Made by a program: the position numbers and the translations under genes. Shown piece after piece: positions 1-5,297 of a stretch of DNA of 11,485 bases (positions are counted from its first letter, which is position 1; each line of letters opens with the position of its first letter). The notes under the pieces are model-generated. The model had not been told where the DNA came from and did not search any database. It worked only from the letters and a program-made list of their open reading frames with translations. The stretch is taken from assembly GCA_002401495.1 (NCBI GenBank), contig NVTG01000037.1, positions 1 to 11,485 on the forward strand, given 5' to 3'. The DNA comes from Candidatus Kaiserbacteria bacterium (GTDB taxonomy: Bacteria > Patescibacteria > Paceibacteria > UBA9973 > UBA2100).

Positions 1-843
1 TTCTCCGATAAAAATATCTGGTACTCCTGCAAACATAACGATGTCTCCAGCTGAGGCTTCTTTAACTTCTACCTTTTGAAGACCATCAAAAGTGAACAGT
101 TTTGTTATCTTACCTTTATATTCTTTTCCATCTGCATTTTTTATAAATAATTCCTGTTTTTCTTTAAGGGTTCCTTCGTAGATTCTAGCTACTCCCATTC
201 TTCCTAGGAAATCATCGTAGGCAAGGTTAAAGACTTGTGCTCTTAGATCTTGGTCTTTTAGATTTTCTCCGGATGCCGCTGGTACTTTCTCCAAAATTAC
301 ATCAAGAATTGGCGTAAGGTCTACTGCGTTATCATCCATATTACGCTTTGCAATACCGTCTCTTCCTACTGCATAGAGTGTTGTGAAGTCTAATTGTTCA
401 TCTGTTGCACCAAGGTCTAGGAAAAGTTCATAAACTGCCTCTTCTGCCTTATCTACGTCAGCTGCTGGCTTATCTATCTTGTTTAGAATTAGAATTGGTT
501 TAAGTCCTAATTCAAGAGATTTCTTTAAAACGAACTTTGTTTGTGGCATTGGACCTTCGGCGGCGTCTACCACCAAAAGTACTGAGTCAATTGAACGCAA
601 CACCCGTTCAACTTCTGAACCGAAGTCGGCGTGGCCTGGAGTGTCTAGAATATTAATTTTGGTGTCTTTGTAGATAACACTAGTGTTTTTAGCGTATATG
701 GTAATACCTCTCTCTTTTTCGATAGCATCTGAGTCCATTGACTGACCTTCCTTGATTGCGCCGGTTTGGCCCATTATAGCGTCAGTAAGAGTTGTCTTAC
801 CGTGGTCAACGTGTGCGATTATTGCGATATTTCGTATCTCCAT
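1..843 (-). CDS. typA: Ribosome-binding translation GTPase TypA/BipA, N-terminal part (cut by window edge)
   Basis: The frame is open from ATG at 843 down to base 1, giving 281 codons, a little under half of the roughly 600 residues usual for TypA/BipA. The GTPase domain is complete. The P-loop AHVDHGKTTL lies at residues 10-19, the switch-I motif ERGIT at 44-48, DTPGHADF (G3) at 67-74 and NKID (G4) at 121-124. A domain II beta-barrel segment follows, including DDFLGRMGVARIYEG near 210-224. The ERGITIYAKN form and the AVGRDGIAK segment favour TypA over EF-G or LepA. The family binds the 70S ribosome and supports growth under stress and at low temperature. No Shine-Dalgarno sequence precedes the ATG: the minus strand there reads CCTCCTTT, the complement of one. 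The gene diverges from the DUF2914 gene. Identification is firm; the C-terminus lies outside the window. Confidence 0.95.
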   Translation of the reverse strand, partial: MEIRNIAIIAHVDHGKTTLTDAIMGQTGAIKEGQSMDSDAIEKERGITIYAKNTSVIYKDTKINILDTPGHADFGSEVERVLRSIDSVLLVVDAAEGPMPQTKFVLKKSLELGLKPILILNKIDKPAADVDKAEEAVYELFLDLGATDEQLDFTTLYAVGRDGIAKRNMDDNAVDLTPILDVILEKVPAASGENLKDQDLRAQVFNLAYDDFLGRMGVARIYEGTLKEKQELFIKNADGKEYKGKITKLFTFDGLQKVEVKEASAGDIVMFAGVPDIFIGE

Positions 844-853
844 AAAGGAGGCA

Positions 854-882
854 ACTATACCCTTAAAATGGTTAGTTATCAA
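854..882 (-). promoter_or_regulatory. Promoter of typA (TTGATA-17-TATAGT)
   Basis: On the minus strand, TTGATA (882-877) is followed by a 17-bp spacer and TATAGT (859-854). The -10 ends 10 nt before the typA ATG, so the expected transcript starts only about 3-4 nt upstream of the start codon. The leader is too short for a Shine-Dalgarno sequence. Confidence 0.65.
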
Positions 883-887
883 TACTT

Positions 888-896
888 TGTTATACT
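888..896 (+). promoter_or_regulatory. Extended -10 promoter, apparently giving a leaderless mRNA for the DUF2914 gene
   Basis: TGTTATACT is an extended -10 (TGn plus TATACT at 891-896). Exactly 6 nt separate it from the ATG at 903, so transcription should begin at or next to the A of the start codon. No convincing -35 is seen, which is compatible with an extended -10 promoter. Confidence 0.6.
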
Positions 897-902
897 ATTT
901 TG

Positions 903-1949
903 ATGAGAGAAAGAATTGCTCCATATATGAAATTCGCACCTACCATCGCACTGATGTTTGGATTTGTTTTTGATATTTTTACACTTAACCGACCTGATGC
1001 TGCGTTTGAAAATATTGTTATCGTTGGTTACTTACTTATAAGTGCGACCGTTATAATTCTCCTTCAAACGTCGGGTACAGAAAAACGTACCCTTATCCTA
1101 ATGACCATACTGCAGTTCTCCTTTGGAAACTTAGCGAGTGCCCTTATGATTCTCTACGCACTTAGCGGGACTCTCGCAGGTAGTGCCATTTTTGTGGGTA
1201 TCTTGGGAGGCCTTTTCTTAGGAAATGAATTGTTTAAAGATCGCTATGCACGGACAACGCTGCAAATTGCAATATGGTTCTTTCTAGTACTTACATATTC
1301 AACTTTAATAGTTCCTGTTATCGTTGGAAGTCTCGGTATTGTTATCTTTGGCATAAGTGTAGTTATGGCGCTTTTTGTCGTTGCCCTTCTTATACAAATA
1401 CTTTCACTTGCAACACGCGTTCCATTTGCTGAACACGCAAAGACTTTAAGGGTGTTGCTGCTTTCCATTGCTGGAATCTTTAGTCTTCTGTATTTCCTTA
1501 ACTTCATTCCACCAGTTCCTCTTGCCACAAAACACATGGGGATATATCACAATGTCACTCGCCTTGGTGATTCCTATGTTCTTGAGTACGAACAACCAGT
1601 TTGGTTTAAGTTTTGGCGTGATTATAACAAAACAGTAAATGTTGTAGTTGGAGAACCGGTATATTGCTTTAGTGCTATTTTTGCACCCGGAAACCTTAAA
1701 GCTGAGATTTATCATAGTTGGGATAAGTACGACGCTCAGAAAAAAAGATGGACTACCGTTGCAAGAATACCTTTCCCAATACTGGGAGGAAGATTATCTG
1801 GTTACCGAGGATACACTCAAACATCTCAACTAGAAAAAGGTTCTTGGCGTTGTCGCGCTGAAACCAAACGCGGTGCCGCACTCGGTCAAACCGCATTTCG
1901 CGTTCGCGAAGTTGGTAGTAAAATTGACACAAAAATACTTAAGTTTTAA
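903..1949 (+). CDS. Polytopic membrane protein with C-terminal DUF2914 domain
   Basis: This is a 348-residue protein. The first ~205 residues hold about seven strongly hydrophobic segments (roughly 10-27, 36-54, 64-88, 92-108, 119-137, 139-166 and 183-204). A soluble C-terminal domain of about 140 residues follows, with the pattern I associate with DUF2914: VYCFSAIFAPGNLKAEIYH near 253-271, a tryptophan-rich strand region, GYRGYTQ near 300-306 and EKGSWRCRAET near 311-321. The final helix leads into this domain, so it probably sits on one face of the membrane. DUF2914 has no known function, and none is claimed. I chose ATG 903 over the adjacent TTG at 900 because the extended -10 ends 6 nt before it. 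The stop at 1947-1949 abuts the promoter region of the next gene. Membrane location is sure; the domain name is likely. Confidence 0.8.
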   Translation: MRERIAPYMKFAPTIALMFGFVFDIFTLNRPDAAFENIVIVGYLLISATVIILLQTSGTEKRTLILMTILQFSFGNLASALMILYALSGTLAGSAIFVGILGGLFLGNELFKDRYARTTLQIAIWFFLVLTYSTLIVPVIVGSLGIVIFGISVVMALFVVALLIQILSLATRVPFAEHAKTLRVLLLSIAGIFSLLYFLNFIPPVPLATKHMGIYHNVTRLGDSYVLEYEQPVWFKFWRDYNKTVNVVVGEPVYCFSAIFAPGNLKAEIYHSWDKYDAQKKRWTTVARIPFPILGGRLSGYRGYTQTSQLEKGSWRCRAETKRGAALGQTAFRVREVGSKIDTKILKF

Positions 1950-1958
1950 TTATCCACA
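1950..1958 (+). promoter_or_regulatory. Perfect match to the DnaA-box consensus, TTATCCACA
   Basis: The nonamer TTATCCACA matches the bacterial DnaA-box consensus exactly. It lies directly after the DUF2914 stop codon and 6 nt upstream of the -35 of the 88-aa gene. No second good box was found nearby, so it is not an origin signature. It could be a DnaA regulatory site at the promoter, or chance in AT-rich sequence. Confidence 0.35.
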
Positions 1959-1964
1959 GAAATA

Positions 1965-1993
1965 TTGACAAAGGGGTGTTTCGGTGCTATTGT
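1965..1993 (+). promoter_or_regulatory. Strong sigma70-type promoter of the 88-aa gene (TTGACA-17-TATTGT, extended -10)
   Basis: A consensus -35 TTGACA (1965-1970), a spacer of exactly 17 bp and a -10 TATTGT (1988-1993) carrying the upstream TGC of an extended -10. The start of transcription is expected near 2000. This places a GTG at 1976 upstream of the transcript and supports ATG 2027 as the real start, with a leader of about 27 nt. Confidence 0.8.
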
Positions 1994-2026
1994 TGGGGTA
2001 GCGTAGAAACAACGATTGGATACCAA

Positions 2027-2293
2027 ATGGCAAGCGAAGCACAGCTTGAGACTTGGACTGATACAGTGGCTATGCGGCTACAAGAGGCGAAATCTAACGA
2101 TAAAAGATTGAACCCTGTGACCGCCGCCCGGAAAGTCGTGAAGGGGGCTGGAATTTTCGACAAGCGAGATCTTATAAGGTTAGGCGCGGAAATTCAGAGA
2201 CGCCTTACCAAACGAAGCATCGCCGCCCGAAAAGCTCGGAAACGCCCAGTAACTTCGGATATGTACCGAAGACAAGTCCCTCTCTTTTCTTAA
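2027..2293 (+). CDS. Hypothetical small basic protein, 88 aa
   Basis: I do not recognise this family. The protein begins MASEAQLETW and has about 21 Lys/Arg against about 9 Asp/Glu, with the positive charge concentrated in the second half (AARKARKRP near 68-76). It has no cysteine, signal peptide or membrane segment. Helix-friendly stretches, EAQLETWTDTVAMRLQEA and RDLIRLGAEIQRRLTKR, suggest a small helical and possibly nucleic-acid-binding protein, which is inference only. The frame stays open upstream to a GTG at 1976, but that codon lies inside the promoter spacer, so ATG 2027 is preferred. No strong Shine-Dalgarno is present (GGAT lies about 8 nt before the ATG). The gene is monocistronic, with its own promoter and terminator. 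Its base composition is more GC-rich than its neighbours, which hints at different ancestry. Confidence 0.65.
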   Translation: MASEAQLETWTDTVAMRLQEAKSNDKRLNPVTAARKVVKGAGIFDKRDLIRLGAEIQRRLTKRSIAARKARKRPVTSDMYRRQVPLFS

Positions 2294-2304
2294 ATCGTTA
2301 TGTG

Positions 2305-2340
2305 GCCGCCCGACTCTCCTTGTCGGACGGCTGCTTTTTT
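2305..2340 (+). terminator. Intrinsic terminator of the 88-aa gene
   Basis: A GC-rich hairpin: arm 2305-2314 (GCCGCCCGAC), 7-nt loop, arm 2322-2331 with a single C/A mismatch. TGC and then six Ts follow (2335-2340). It works only on the plus strand, because there is no U-tract on the other side for ung. Confidence 0.85.
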
Positions 2341-2342
2341 CT

Positions 2343-2972
2343 TTACCACTTAATTCCCTTCTTCAAGTATTCATTTGTCTTACTAAAATGTTTGCACCCA
2401 AAGAATCCACGGTACGAAGAAAGCGGTGAAGGATGAGGGGCCTCCAGTACCAAGTGTTTATTTGTATCAATATTCTTACCTTTCTCTTTAGCGTATGCCC
2501 CCCAAAGAAGAAATACTATTCCCTCTCTTTCATCTGAGAGTTTTTTTATTACCACGTCAGTAAACTCTTCCCAGCCGTGTCCTTGATGAGAACCGGGCTC
2601 CCCTTTCCTTACTGTCAAAGTTGAATTTAGTAGCAACACCCCTTGTTTTGCCCACTCTTCTAAGTTTCCATTAACTTCTCCTATGTCGTCCTGTATTTCC
2701 TTAAGTATGTTTTTTAATGAAGGAGGCGGAGTTATGCCTTCGTTAACTGAGAAGCTAAGTCCGTTTGCCTGATTTTCTCCGTGATATGGATCTTGTCCTA
2801 GAATTACGACTTTTGTTTTACTAAAAGGACAAAGACTAAATGCTCTGAAAATATTTTCTTGTTCTGGATAGATAGTGCTGTTTGAATATTCGTCGTGAAT
2901 AAACGTTTGGAGTTTTTTAAAGTATTCTTTTTTGTATTCGTTTTTGAGTTGTTCTTCCCAGCTTTTTTCCAT
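2343..2972 (-). CDS. ung: Uracil-DNA glycosylase, family 1
   Basis: The 209-aa enzyme excises uracil from DNA and starts base-excision repair in the cytoplasm. All family-1 signatures are present: GQDPYHG at residues 59-65 with the catalytic Asp61, LLNSTLTV at 104-111, and the DNA-intercalation motif HPSPLS at 180-185 with the catalytic His180. The C-terminus includes YRGFFGCKHFSKTNEYL, typical of the family. The frame extends 47 codons further upstream, but those codons run through the terminator and into the end of the neighbouring gene. The start at 2972 gives the normal family N-terminus, and TATAAT lies 6 nt before it. E. coli Ung is slightly longer, at about 229 aa. The gene converges with the 88-aa gene, with 49 bp between their stops. 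Confidence 0.95.
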   Translation of the reverse strand: MEKSWEEQLKNEYKKEYFKKLQTFIHDEYSNSTIYPEQENIFRAFSLCPFSKTKVVILGQDPYHGENQANGLSFSVNEGITPPPSLKNILKEIQDDIGEVNGNLEEWAKQGVLLLNSTLTVRKGEPGSHQGHGWEEFTDVVIKKLSDEREGIVFLLWGAYAKEKGKNIDTNKHLVLEAPHPSPLSSYRGFFGCKHFSKTNEYLKKGIKW

Positions 2973-2978
2973 ATTTAT

Positions 2979-2984
2979 ATTATA
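2979..2984 (-). promoter_or_regulatory. -10 element TATAAT placed for a leaderless ung mRNA
   Basis: The minus strand reads GCG-TATAAT-ATAAAT-ATG: a perfect -10 hexamer (2984-2979) separated by 6 nt from the ung ATG at 2972. No Shine-Dalgarno can fit. This supports the short ung start and predicts transcription starting at the start codon. Confidence 0.7.
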
Positions 2985-2993
2985 CGCAAAGGA

Positions 2994-3023
2994 AATGACG
3001 CCGCACGTGATGGCGGCGTCATT
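2994..3023 (-). terminator. Perfect 11-bp hairpin after the 143-aa gene, probable terminator
   Basis: AATGACGCCGC (2994-3004) and its exact complement GCGGCGTCATT (3013-3023) enclose an 8-nt loop, 4 nt beyond the stop of the 143-aa gene. On the minus strand the tract after the stem is short and interrupted (TTTCCTTT), so termination may be moderate. It sits immediately upstream of the ung -10 element. Confidence 0.65.
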
Positions 3024-3027
3024 CTGA

Positions 3028-3459
3028 TTAAAGTGCATAGGATCTCCCCTCCATAAATTCAACGGTGGAAAGAAAAACTCCTGGAACCATTCCCTTGGCC
3101 TTCGCGCTTTCATAGAATGCTTTTACGACTAGCCCGTCGGTCTTCTTTCCGTTTGGGCCGTAAATGTCAGTTACAAGCTCTCCACGATCGACTAGAACAA
3201 CTGCAATCGAATTATCATGATCGATTATGTCGCAAACGGGTTCACCCCAAGGGTTCTTAAAATTTCTCTGCCTTTTAAGCTCCCTTAGTCCGTCGGGAAA
3301 GCTTATCTTCATAGCATCCACTATCGATAAAAGCTGGCTGCGCTCGTCACATAAAATAGTTGTGCTTACGATAACGTAATCACCAATTTTACGCGCTTCT
3401 TGCGCTAGTGAACCTATTGGAAATAAGCAAATAGCTAAGGCTAACAGTAATCTCTTCAT
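3028..3459 (-). CDS. Hypothetical secreted protein, 143 aa, with signal peptide
   Basis: I do not recognise this family. The N-terminus MKRLLLALAICLFPIGSLAQ is a clean Sec signal peptide: two basic residues, a hydrophobic core, and a probable signal peptidase I site near residues 19-21. The mature part, about 123 residues, is soluble and has two cysteines, CDE near 37 and VCDII near 75, that could form a disulfide. It includes WGEPVCDIIDHDNSIAVVLVD and ends near VEFMEGRSYAL. A purine-rich Shine-Dalgarno (GGAGAAGGGA) precedes the ATG, unlike most genes here. The gene stands alone between terminators on both sides. Codon choice is less AT-biased than in ung, which hints at acquisition. Export would fit the DsbA-like oxidoreductase elsewhere in the window, but no functional link is shown. 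Confidence 0.7.
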   Translation of the reverse strand: MKRLLLALAICLFPIGSLAQEARKIGDYVIVSTTILCDERSQLLSIVDAMKISFPDGLRELKRQRNFKNPWGEPVCDIIDHDNSIAVVLVDRGELVTDIYGPNGKKTDGLVVKAFYESAKAKGMVPGVFLSTVEFMEGRSYAL

Positions 3460-3466
3460 CTTCTTA

Positions 3467-3476
3467 TCCCTTCTCC
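3467..3476 (-). promoter_or_regulatory. Shine-Dalgarno of the 143-aa gene
   Basis: The minus strand reads GGAGAAGGGA, with AAGGGA ending 7 nt before the ATG at 3459. This is one of only two clear Shine-Dalgarno sequences in the window and fixes the start. A small stem, CCAGC/GCTGG with a 7-nt loop, lies just upstream in the presumed leader. Confidence 0.65.
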
Positions 3477-3500
3477 AGCTTTACCTGCTGGTTCTTCACT

Positions 3501-3529
3501 AATTTAGTTAGTACAAAAAATGCCCTCAA
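3501..3529 (-). promoter_or_regulatory. Possible promoter of the 143-aa gene (TTGAGG-17-TAAATT)
   Basis: On the minus strand, TTGAGG (3529-3524), a 17-bp spacer and TAAATT (3506-3501). Each hexamer matches the consensus at four of six positions. It would give a leader of about 35 nt including the Shine-Dalgarno. The -35 overlaps the terminator hairpin just upstream. This is a weak match, proposed on position as much as on sequence. Confidence 0.35.
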
Positions 3530-3543
3530 CGTTGTGTGAGAGC
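3515..3543 (-). terminator. Second terminator-like hairpin upstream of the 143-aa gene
   Basis: Read on the minus strand, GCTCTCA (3543-3537), an 8-nt loop and TGAGGGC (3528-3522) form a 7-bp stem with one G-U pair. A single base and then TTTTTT (3520-3515) follow. It lies 38 bp beyond the much stronger terminator of the 90-aa gene. It is either a back-up terminator or a leader element of the 143-aa gene. Confidence 0.5.
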
Positions 3544-3562
3544 CTGTATATGTTGTACGCTA

Positions 3563-3576
3563 TTTTCTTATAAGTT
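3563..3576. repeat. 14-bp direct repeat, copy 1 (TTTTCTTATAAGTT)
   Basis: The same 14 bases recur at 3904-3917, so the two copies bracket the 90-aa zinc-ribbon gene and its terminator. The core CTTATAAG is an 8-bp palindrome. On the minus strand each copy reads AACTTATAAGAAAA and lies upstream of a gene. It could be a shared promoter/operator element or a short duplication scar. Confidence 0.4.
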
Positions 3577-3580
3577 CAAC

Positions 3581-3622
3581 TAGACAAAAACACCGTCGGT
3601 GTTCCGACGGTGTTTTTGTCTA
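3581..3622 (-). terminator. Strong intrinsic terminator of the 90-aa gene (symmetrical)
   Basis: A perfect 19-bp inverted repeat: TAGACAAAAACACCGTCGG (3581-3599), loop TGTT, and the exact complement at 3604-3622. A5 and T5 runs within the arms give a U-tract in either direction. The outermost base pairs include the TAG stop codon (3620-3622) of the 90-aa gene. Confidence 0.9.
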
Positions 3623-3892
3623 TTTCCTAAAGCAATCTCTGCATTTAAGGTTGCTGGTATCTCTTGGCTCAAACGGCAAGCTTGTTATAGCTCCACCACA
3701 ATCAGCACAAGTCCAGTTACCTTCATGCATAGATCGTTCAGTTTTAGGTGCGTCATCTTGTCGCTTCTTGTGACAGTCACGACACATCAAACCACTCTCT
3801 CTTGCAGGATCTGGTTGGAATGGCAGCTCTGTTATAGCAGCGCTACAACTTCCACACTTCCAGTCTCCTGTAAACATTTTTTTCTCGTCCAT
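3620..3892 (-). CDS. Small protein with two tandem CxxC...CxxC zinc-ribbon repeats
   Basis: The 90-aa protein is an internal duplication. Repeat 1 (about residues 7-43) has CGSC, a 20-residue gap and CRDC. Repeat 2 (about 56-89) has CADC, an 18-residue gap and CRDC. Both share the framework W-x-C-x2-C-x2-AIT-x-LPF-x-P. This fits the CxxC-x17-CxxC type of putative zinc-binding domain common in candidate-phyla bacteria; eight cysteines would bind two Zn ions. The molecular role is unknown, and nucleic-acid or protein binding is only a guess. There is no signal peptide, so it is probably cytoplasmic. The start at 3892 is the first ATG of the frame. The sequence before it contains TATCTA 4 nt away, a weak -10, and no Shine-Dalgarno. 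The TAG stop lies inside the terminator stem. Confidence 0.85.
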   Translation of the reverse strand: MDEKKMFTGDWKCGSCSAAITELPFQPDPARESGLMCRDCHKKRQDDAPKTERSMHEGNWTCADCGGAITSLPFEPRDTSNLKCRDCFRK

Positions 3893-3903
3893 GTATTAGA
3901 TAT

Positions 3904-3917
3904 TTTTCTTATAAGTT
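3904..3917. repeat. 14-bp direct repeat, copy 2 (TTTTCTTATAAGTT)
   Basis: Identical to bases 3563-3576. This copy ends 12 bp from the start codon of the 90-aa gene, where its palindromic CTTATAAG core could act as an operator or promoter part. The rest of the 134-bp gap (3893-4026) shows no further structure to me apart from the -10 at 4015. Confidence 0.4.
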
Positions 3918-4014
3918 ATGTGTTCTCAATGTCGACGCGATTGTTAATCACAACCTATTCGAAAACCTAGGTAAATGATATCACGCTCTTACATGAACAA
4001 GATGCGTATTGGTG

Positions 4015-4020
4015 TATAAT
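4015..4020 (+). promoter_or_regulatory. -10 element TATAAT placed for a leaderless mRNA of the 37-aa gene
   Basis: A perfect TATAAT lies exactly 6 nt before the ATG at 4027. No clear -35 sits at 16-18 bp. The geometry matches that of ung and the DUF2914 gene and is the main argument that the small frame downstream is a gene. Confidence 0.6.
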
Positions 4021-4026
4021 CTAGTG

Positions 4027-4140
4027 ATGACATTTTTTAAAATTCTACTTGCTGTTGTACTAACCTTAGTTGCCATTTCCCTATGGGGAGCGATGACTCA
4101 AGAGCCAGTGGAAGAAACTCCTGTTGAAATAGTTGAATAA
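4027..4140 (+). CDS. 37-aa predicted membrane miniprotein
   Basis: Found by reading the sequence; shorter than a usual ORF cut-off. The protein begins MTFFKILLAVVLTLVAISLW and continues GAMTQEPVEETPVEIVE. It is one hydrophobic helix (about residues 3-23) followed by a short acidic, proline-containing tail. With Lys5 near the N-terminus, the tail would probably face outside, either as a single-span anchor or after cleavage. There is no lipobox cysteine. Support comes from a perfect TATAAT 6 nt before the ATG, and from the stop falling 2 nt before the end of the convergent cfa gene, so the frame fills the gap exactly. No function is known. The codon pattern looks coding, but a chance ORF cannot be excluded. 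Confidence 0.55.
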   Translation: MTFFKILLAVVLTLVAISLWGAMTQEPVEETPVEIVE

Positions 4141-4142
4141 TT

Positions 4143-5261
4143 CTAACGAATGGATTTGTACCCGCCGGGAACTCCGTTTGGAGAGAGAACTACCTGCCAA
4201 AGTTGTACGTACCTAGCTCGGAATAATCCCGCACACGATAGAAGATAGTACTTCCACATACGATAAAACCTCTCGCTGTATTTAGGAAGGCGTCCGGATT
4301 TCCAAGCGTCGTCAAAACGAACAAACCACTCCATCAAAGTCTTGTCGTAGTCAGATCCAAAATTGTGTATATCTTCCATTAGGAAAAGTCCTTCATGAGA
4401 TTTTGATAATTCAGCCAGTGATGGAAGTTTTCCATTTTTAAAGATTCTTTTGTGATACCAAGGCTCACCGTGTTTTTTGGTTGTGAGTGCTCCTATCGTG
4501 TGGAGTAAGAACAACCCGTTAGGTTTAAGAAGCCGCTTGGCAACTTCCATAAACTCTCTAAAGTTCTTACCCCCTACTGCTTCAAACATTCCTATAGACA
4601 CAATGTGATCAAATGGATCCTCTTTAACTTCTCTATAATCTTGGAAAAGATAGTCAACGGACAATCCCTCTGTTCTTTCTCTTGCGACTTTTAATTGGCC
4701 TTTAGAAATTGTGACACCAGTTACGTGCGCTCCGTAATTTTCCGCAGCGTATTTTGCAAATGATCCAAACCCACAGCCTATATCCAAAACCCTGTCTCCT
4801 TCTTTCAGGCCGAGCTTTCGACAAACAAGATCGTGTTTATCGTTTTGAGCCTCATTAAGGGTAGTTGCCCCATTTCCATAGTACCCACATGTATACGTCA
4901 TGGTCTCATCAAGCATCTCCGGATATACACCATCAGGATCATCGTAGTGATGTTCGGCTACCTGAAACGCTCGCTTAATGCTTTGTAAATTGAAAAGTTT
5001 GGAGATAATTACATGCAACAAGATTCCTACTCCAAAAACCCTACCCCTTAAATCACTCTGCACTGATTGATAAACAAAAGTATCTAGATTGTTTGCATCC
5101 CATTTCTTGTCCATATACCCATCACCAAGGGCTAGAGTCCCTCGCTTAAATATATCCTTATATAGCCCATCATCGTGAACGTGAATGTCCTGGGGCCTAT
5201 CACCACCAACCTCAATATCTGCGGCTTTAAGAAGTTTTAGAATTTCTGTCTTTGCACTCAT
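4143..5261 (-). CDS. cfa: Cyclopropane-fatty-acyl-phospholipid synthase
   Basis: The 372-aa enzyme transfers a methylene group from S-adenosylmethionine to the cis double bond of acyl chains in membrane phospholipids. The N-terminal domain has the family signature LALGDGYMDKKWD (residues 43-55). The SAM-binding loop VLDIGCGFG is at 158-166. The residues known to be catalytic or bicarbonate-binding in E. coli Cfa have equivalents with near-identical spacing: C125 in TCGYY, E227 in GMFEAVG, H254 in HTIG and Y305 in GSDYDK. The late motif SCAGLFRAR (342-350) is also present. A further 15 in-frame codons upstream are rejected because the promoter lies there and MSAKTEIL is a normal N-terminus. 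The product acts at the inner face of the membrane and is the only lipid-tailoring enzyme in the window. Confidence 0.93.
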   Translation of the reverse strand: MSAKTEILKLLKAADIEVGGDRPQDIHVHDDGLYKDIFKRGTLALGDGYMDKKWDANNLDTFVYQSVQSDLRGRVFGVGILLHVIISKLFNLQSIKRAFQVAEHHYDDPDGVYPEMLDETMTYTCGYYGNGATTLNEAQNDKHDLVCRKLGLKEGDRVLDIGCGFGSFAKYAAENYGAHVTGVTISKGQLKVARERTEGLSVDYLFQDYREVKEDPFDHIVSIGMFEAVGGKNFREFMEVAKRLLKPNGLFLLHTIGALTTKKHGEPWYHKRIFKNGKLPSLAELSKSHEGLFLMEDIHNFGSDYDKTLMEWFVRFDDAWKSGRLPKYSERFYRMWKYYLLSCAGLFRARYVQLWQVVLSPNGVPGGYKSIR

Positions 5262-5268
5262 CAATACG

Positions 5269-5297
5269 ACAATACACTTATAACAACCTAAGAGCAA
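5269..5297 (-). promoter_or_regulatory. Promoter of cfa (TTGCTC-17-TATTGT), leaderless geometry
   Basis: On the minus strand, TTGCTC (5297-5292), a 17-bp spacer and TATTGT (5274-5269). The -10 ends 7 nt before the cfa ATG at 5261. The -35 lies in the last codons of the SET gene, so cfa can be transcribed separately from it. Confidence 0.65.

Noticed and set aside
844..903. Perfect AAAGGAGG on the plus strand followed by an 11-codon frame (ATG 868) ending in TGATG at the DUF2914 start
   Set aside because: The spacing to ATG is 16 nt, too long for this Shine-Dalgarno. The stretch is the divergent typA promoter, and the extended -10 at 891-896 would start transcription after the supposed leader peptide.
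1976..2026. GTG at 1976 as start of a 105-aa form of the 88-aa protein
   Set aside because: The codon lies within the spacer of a consensus promoter whose transcript begins near 2000, so it would not be transcribed from that promoter.
2973..3113. A 256-aa form of Ung starting at 3113
   Set aside because: The extra 47 codons run through the end of the 143-aa gene and a GC-rich hairpin. Family length and the TATAAT placement favour the start at 2972.
3599..3970. A 123-codon open frame on the plus strand across the zinc-ribbon gene
   Set aside because: It is antisense to a well-supported gene, starts within the terminator loop and has a low-complexity translation without any recognisable domain.
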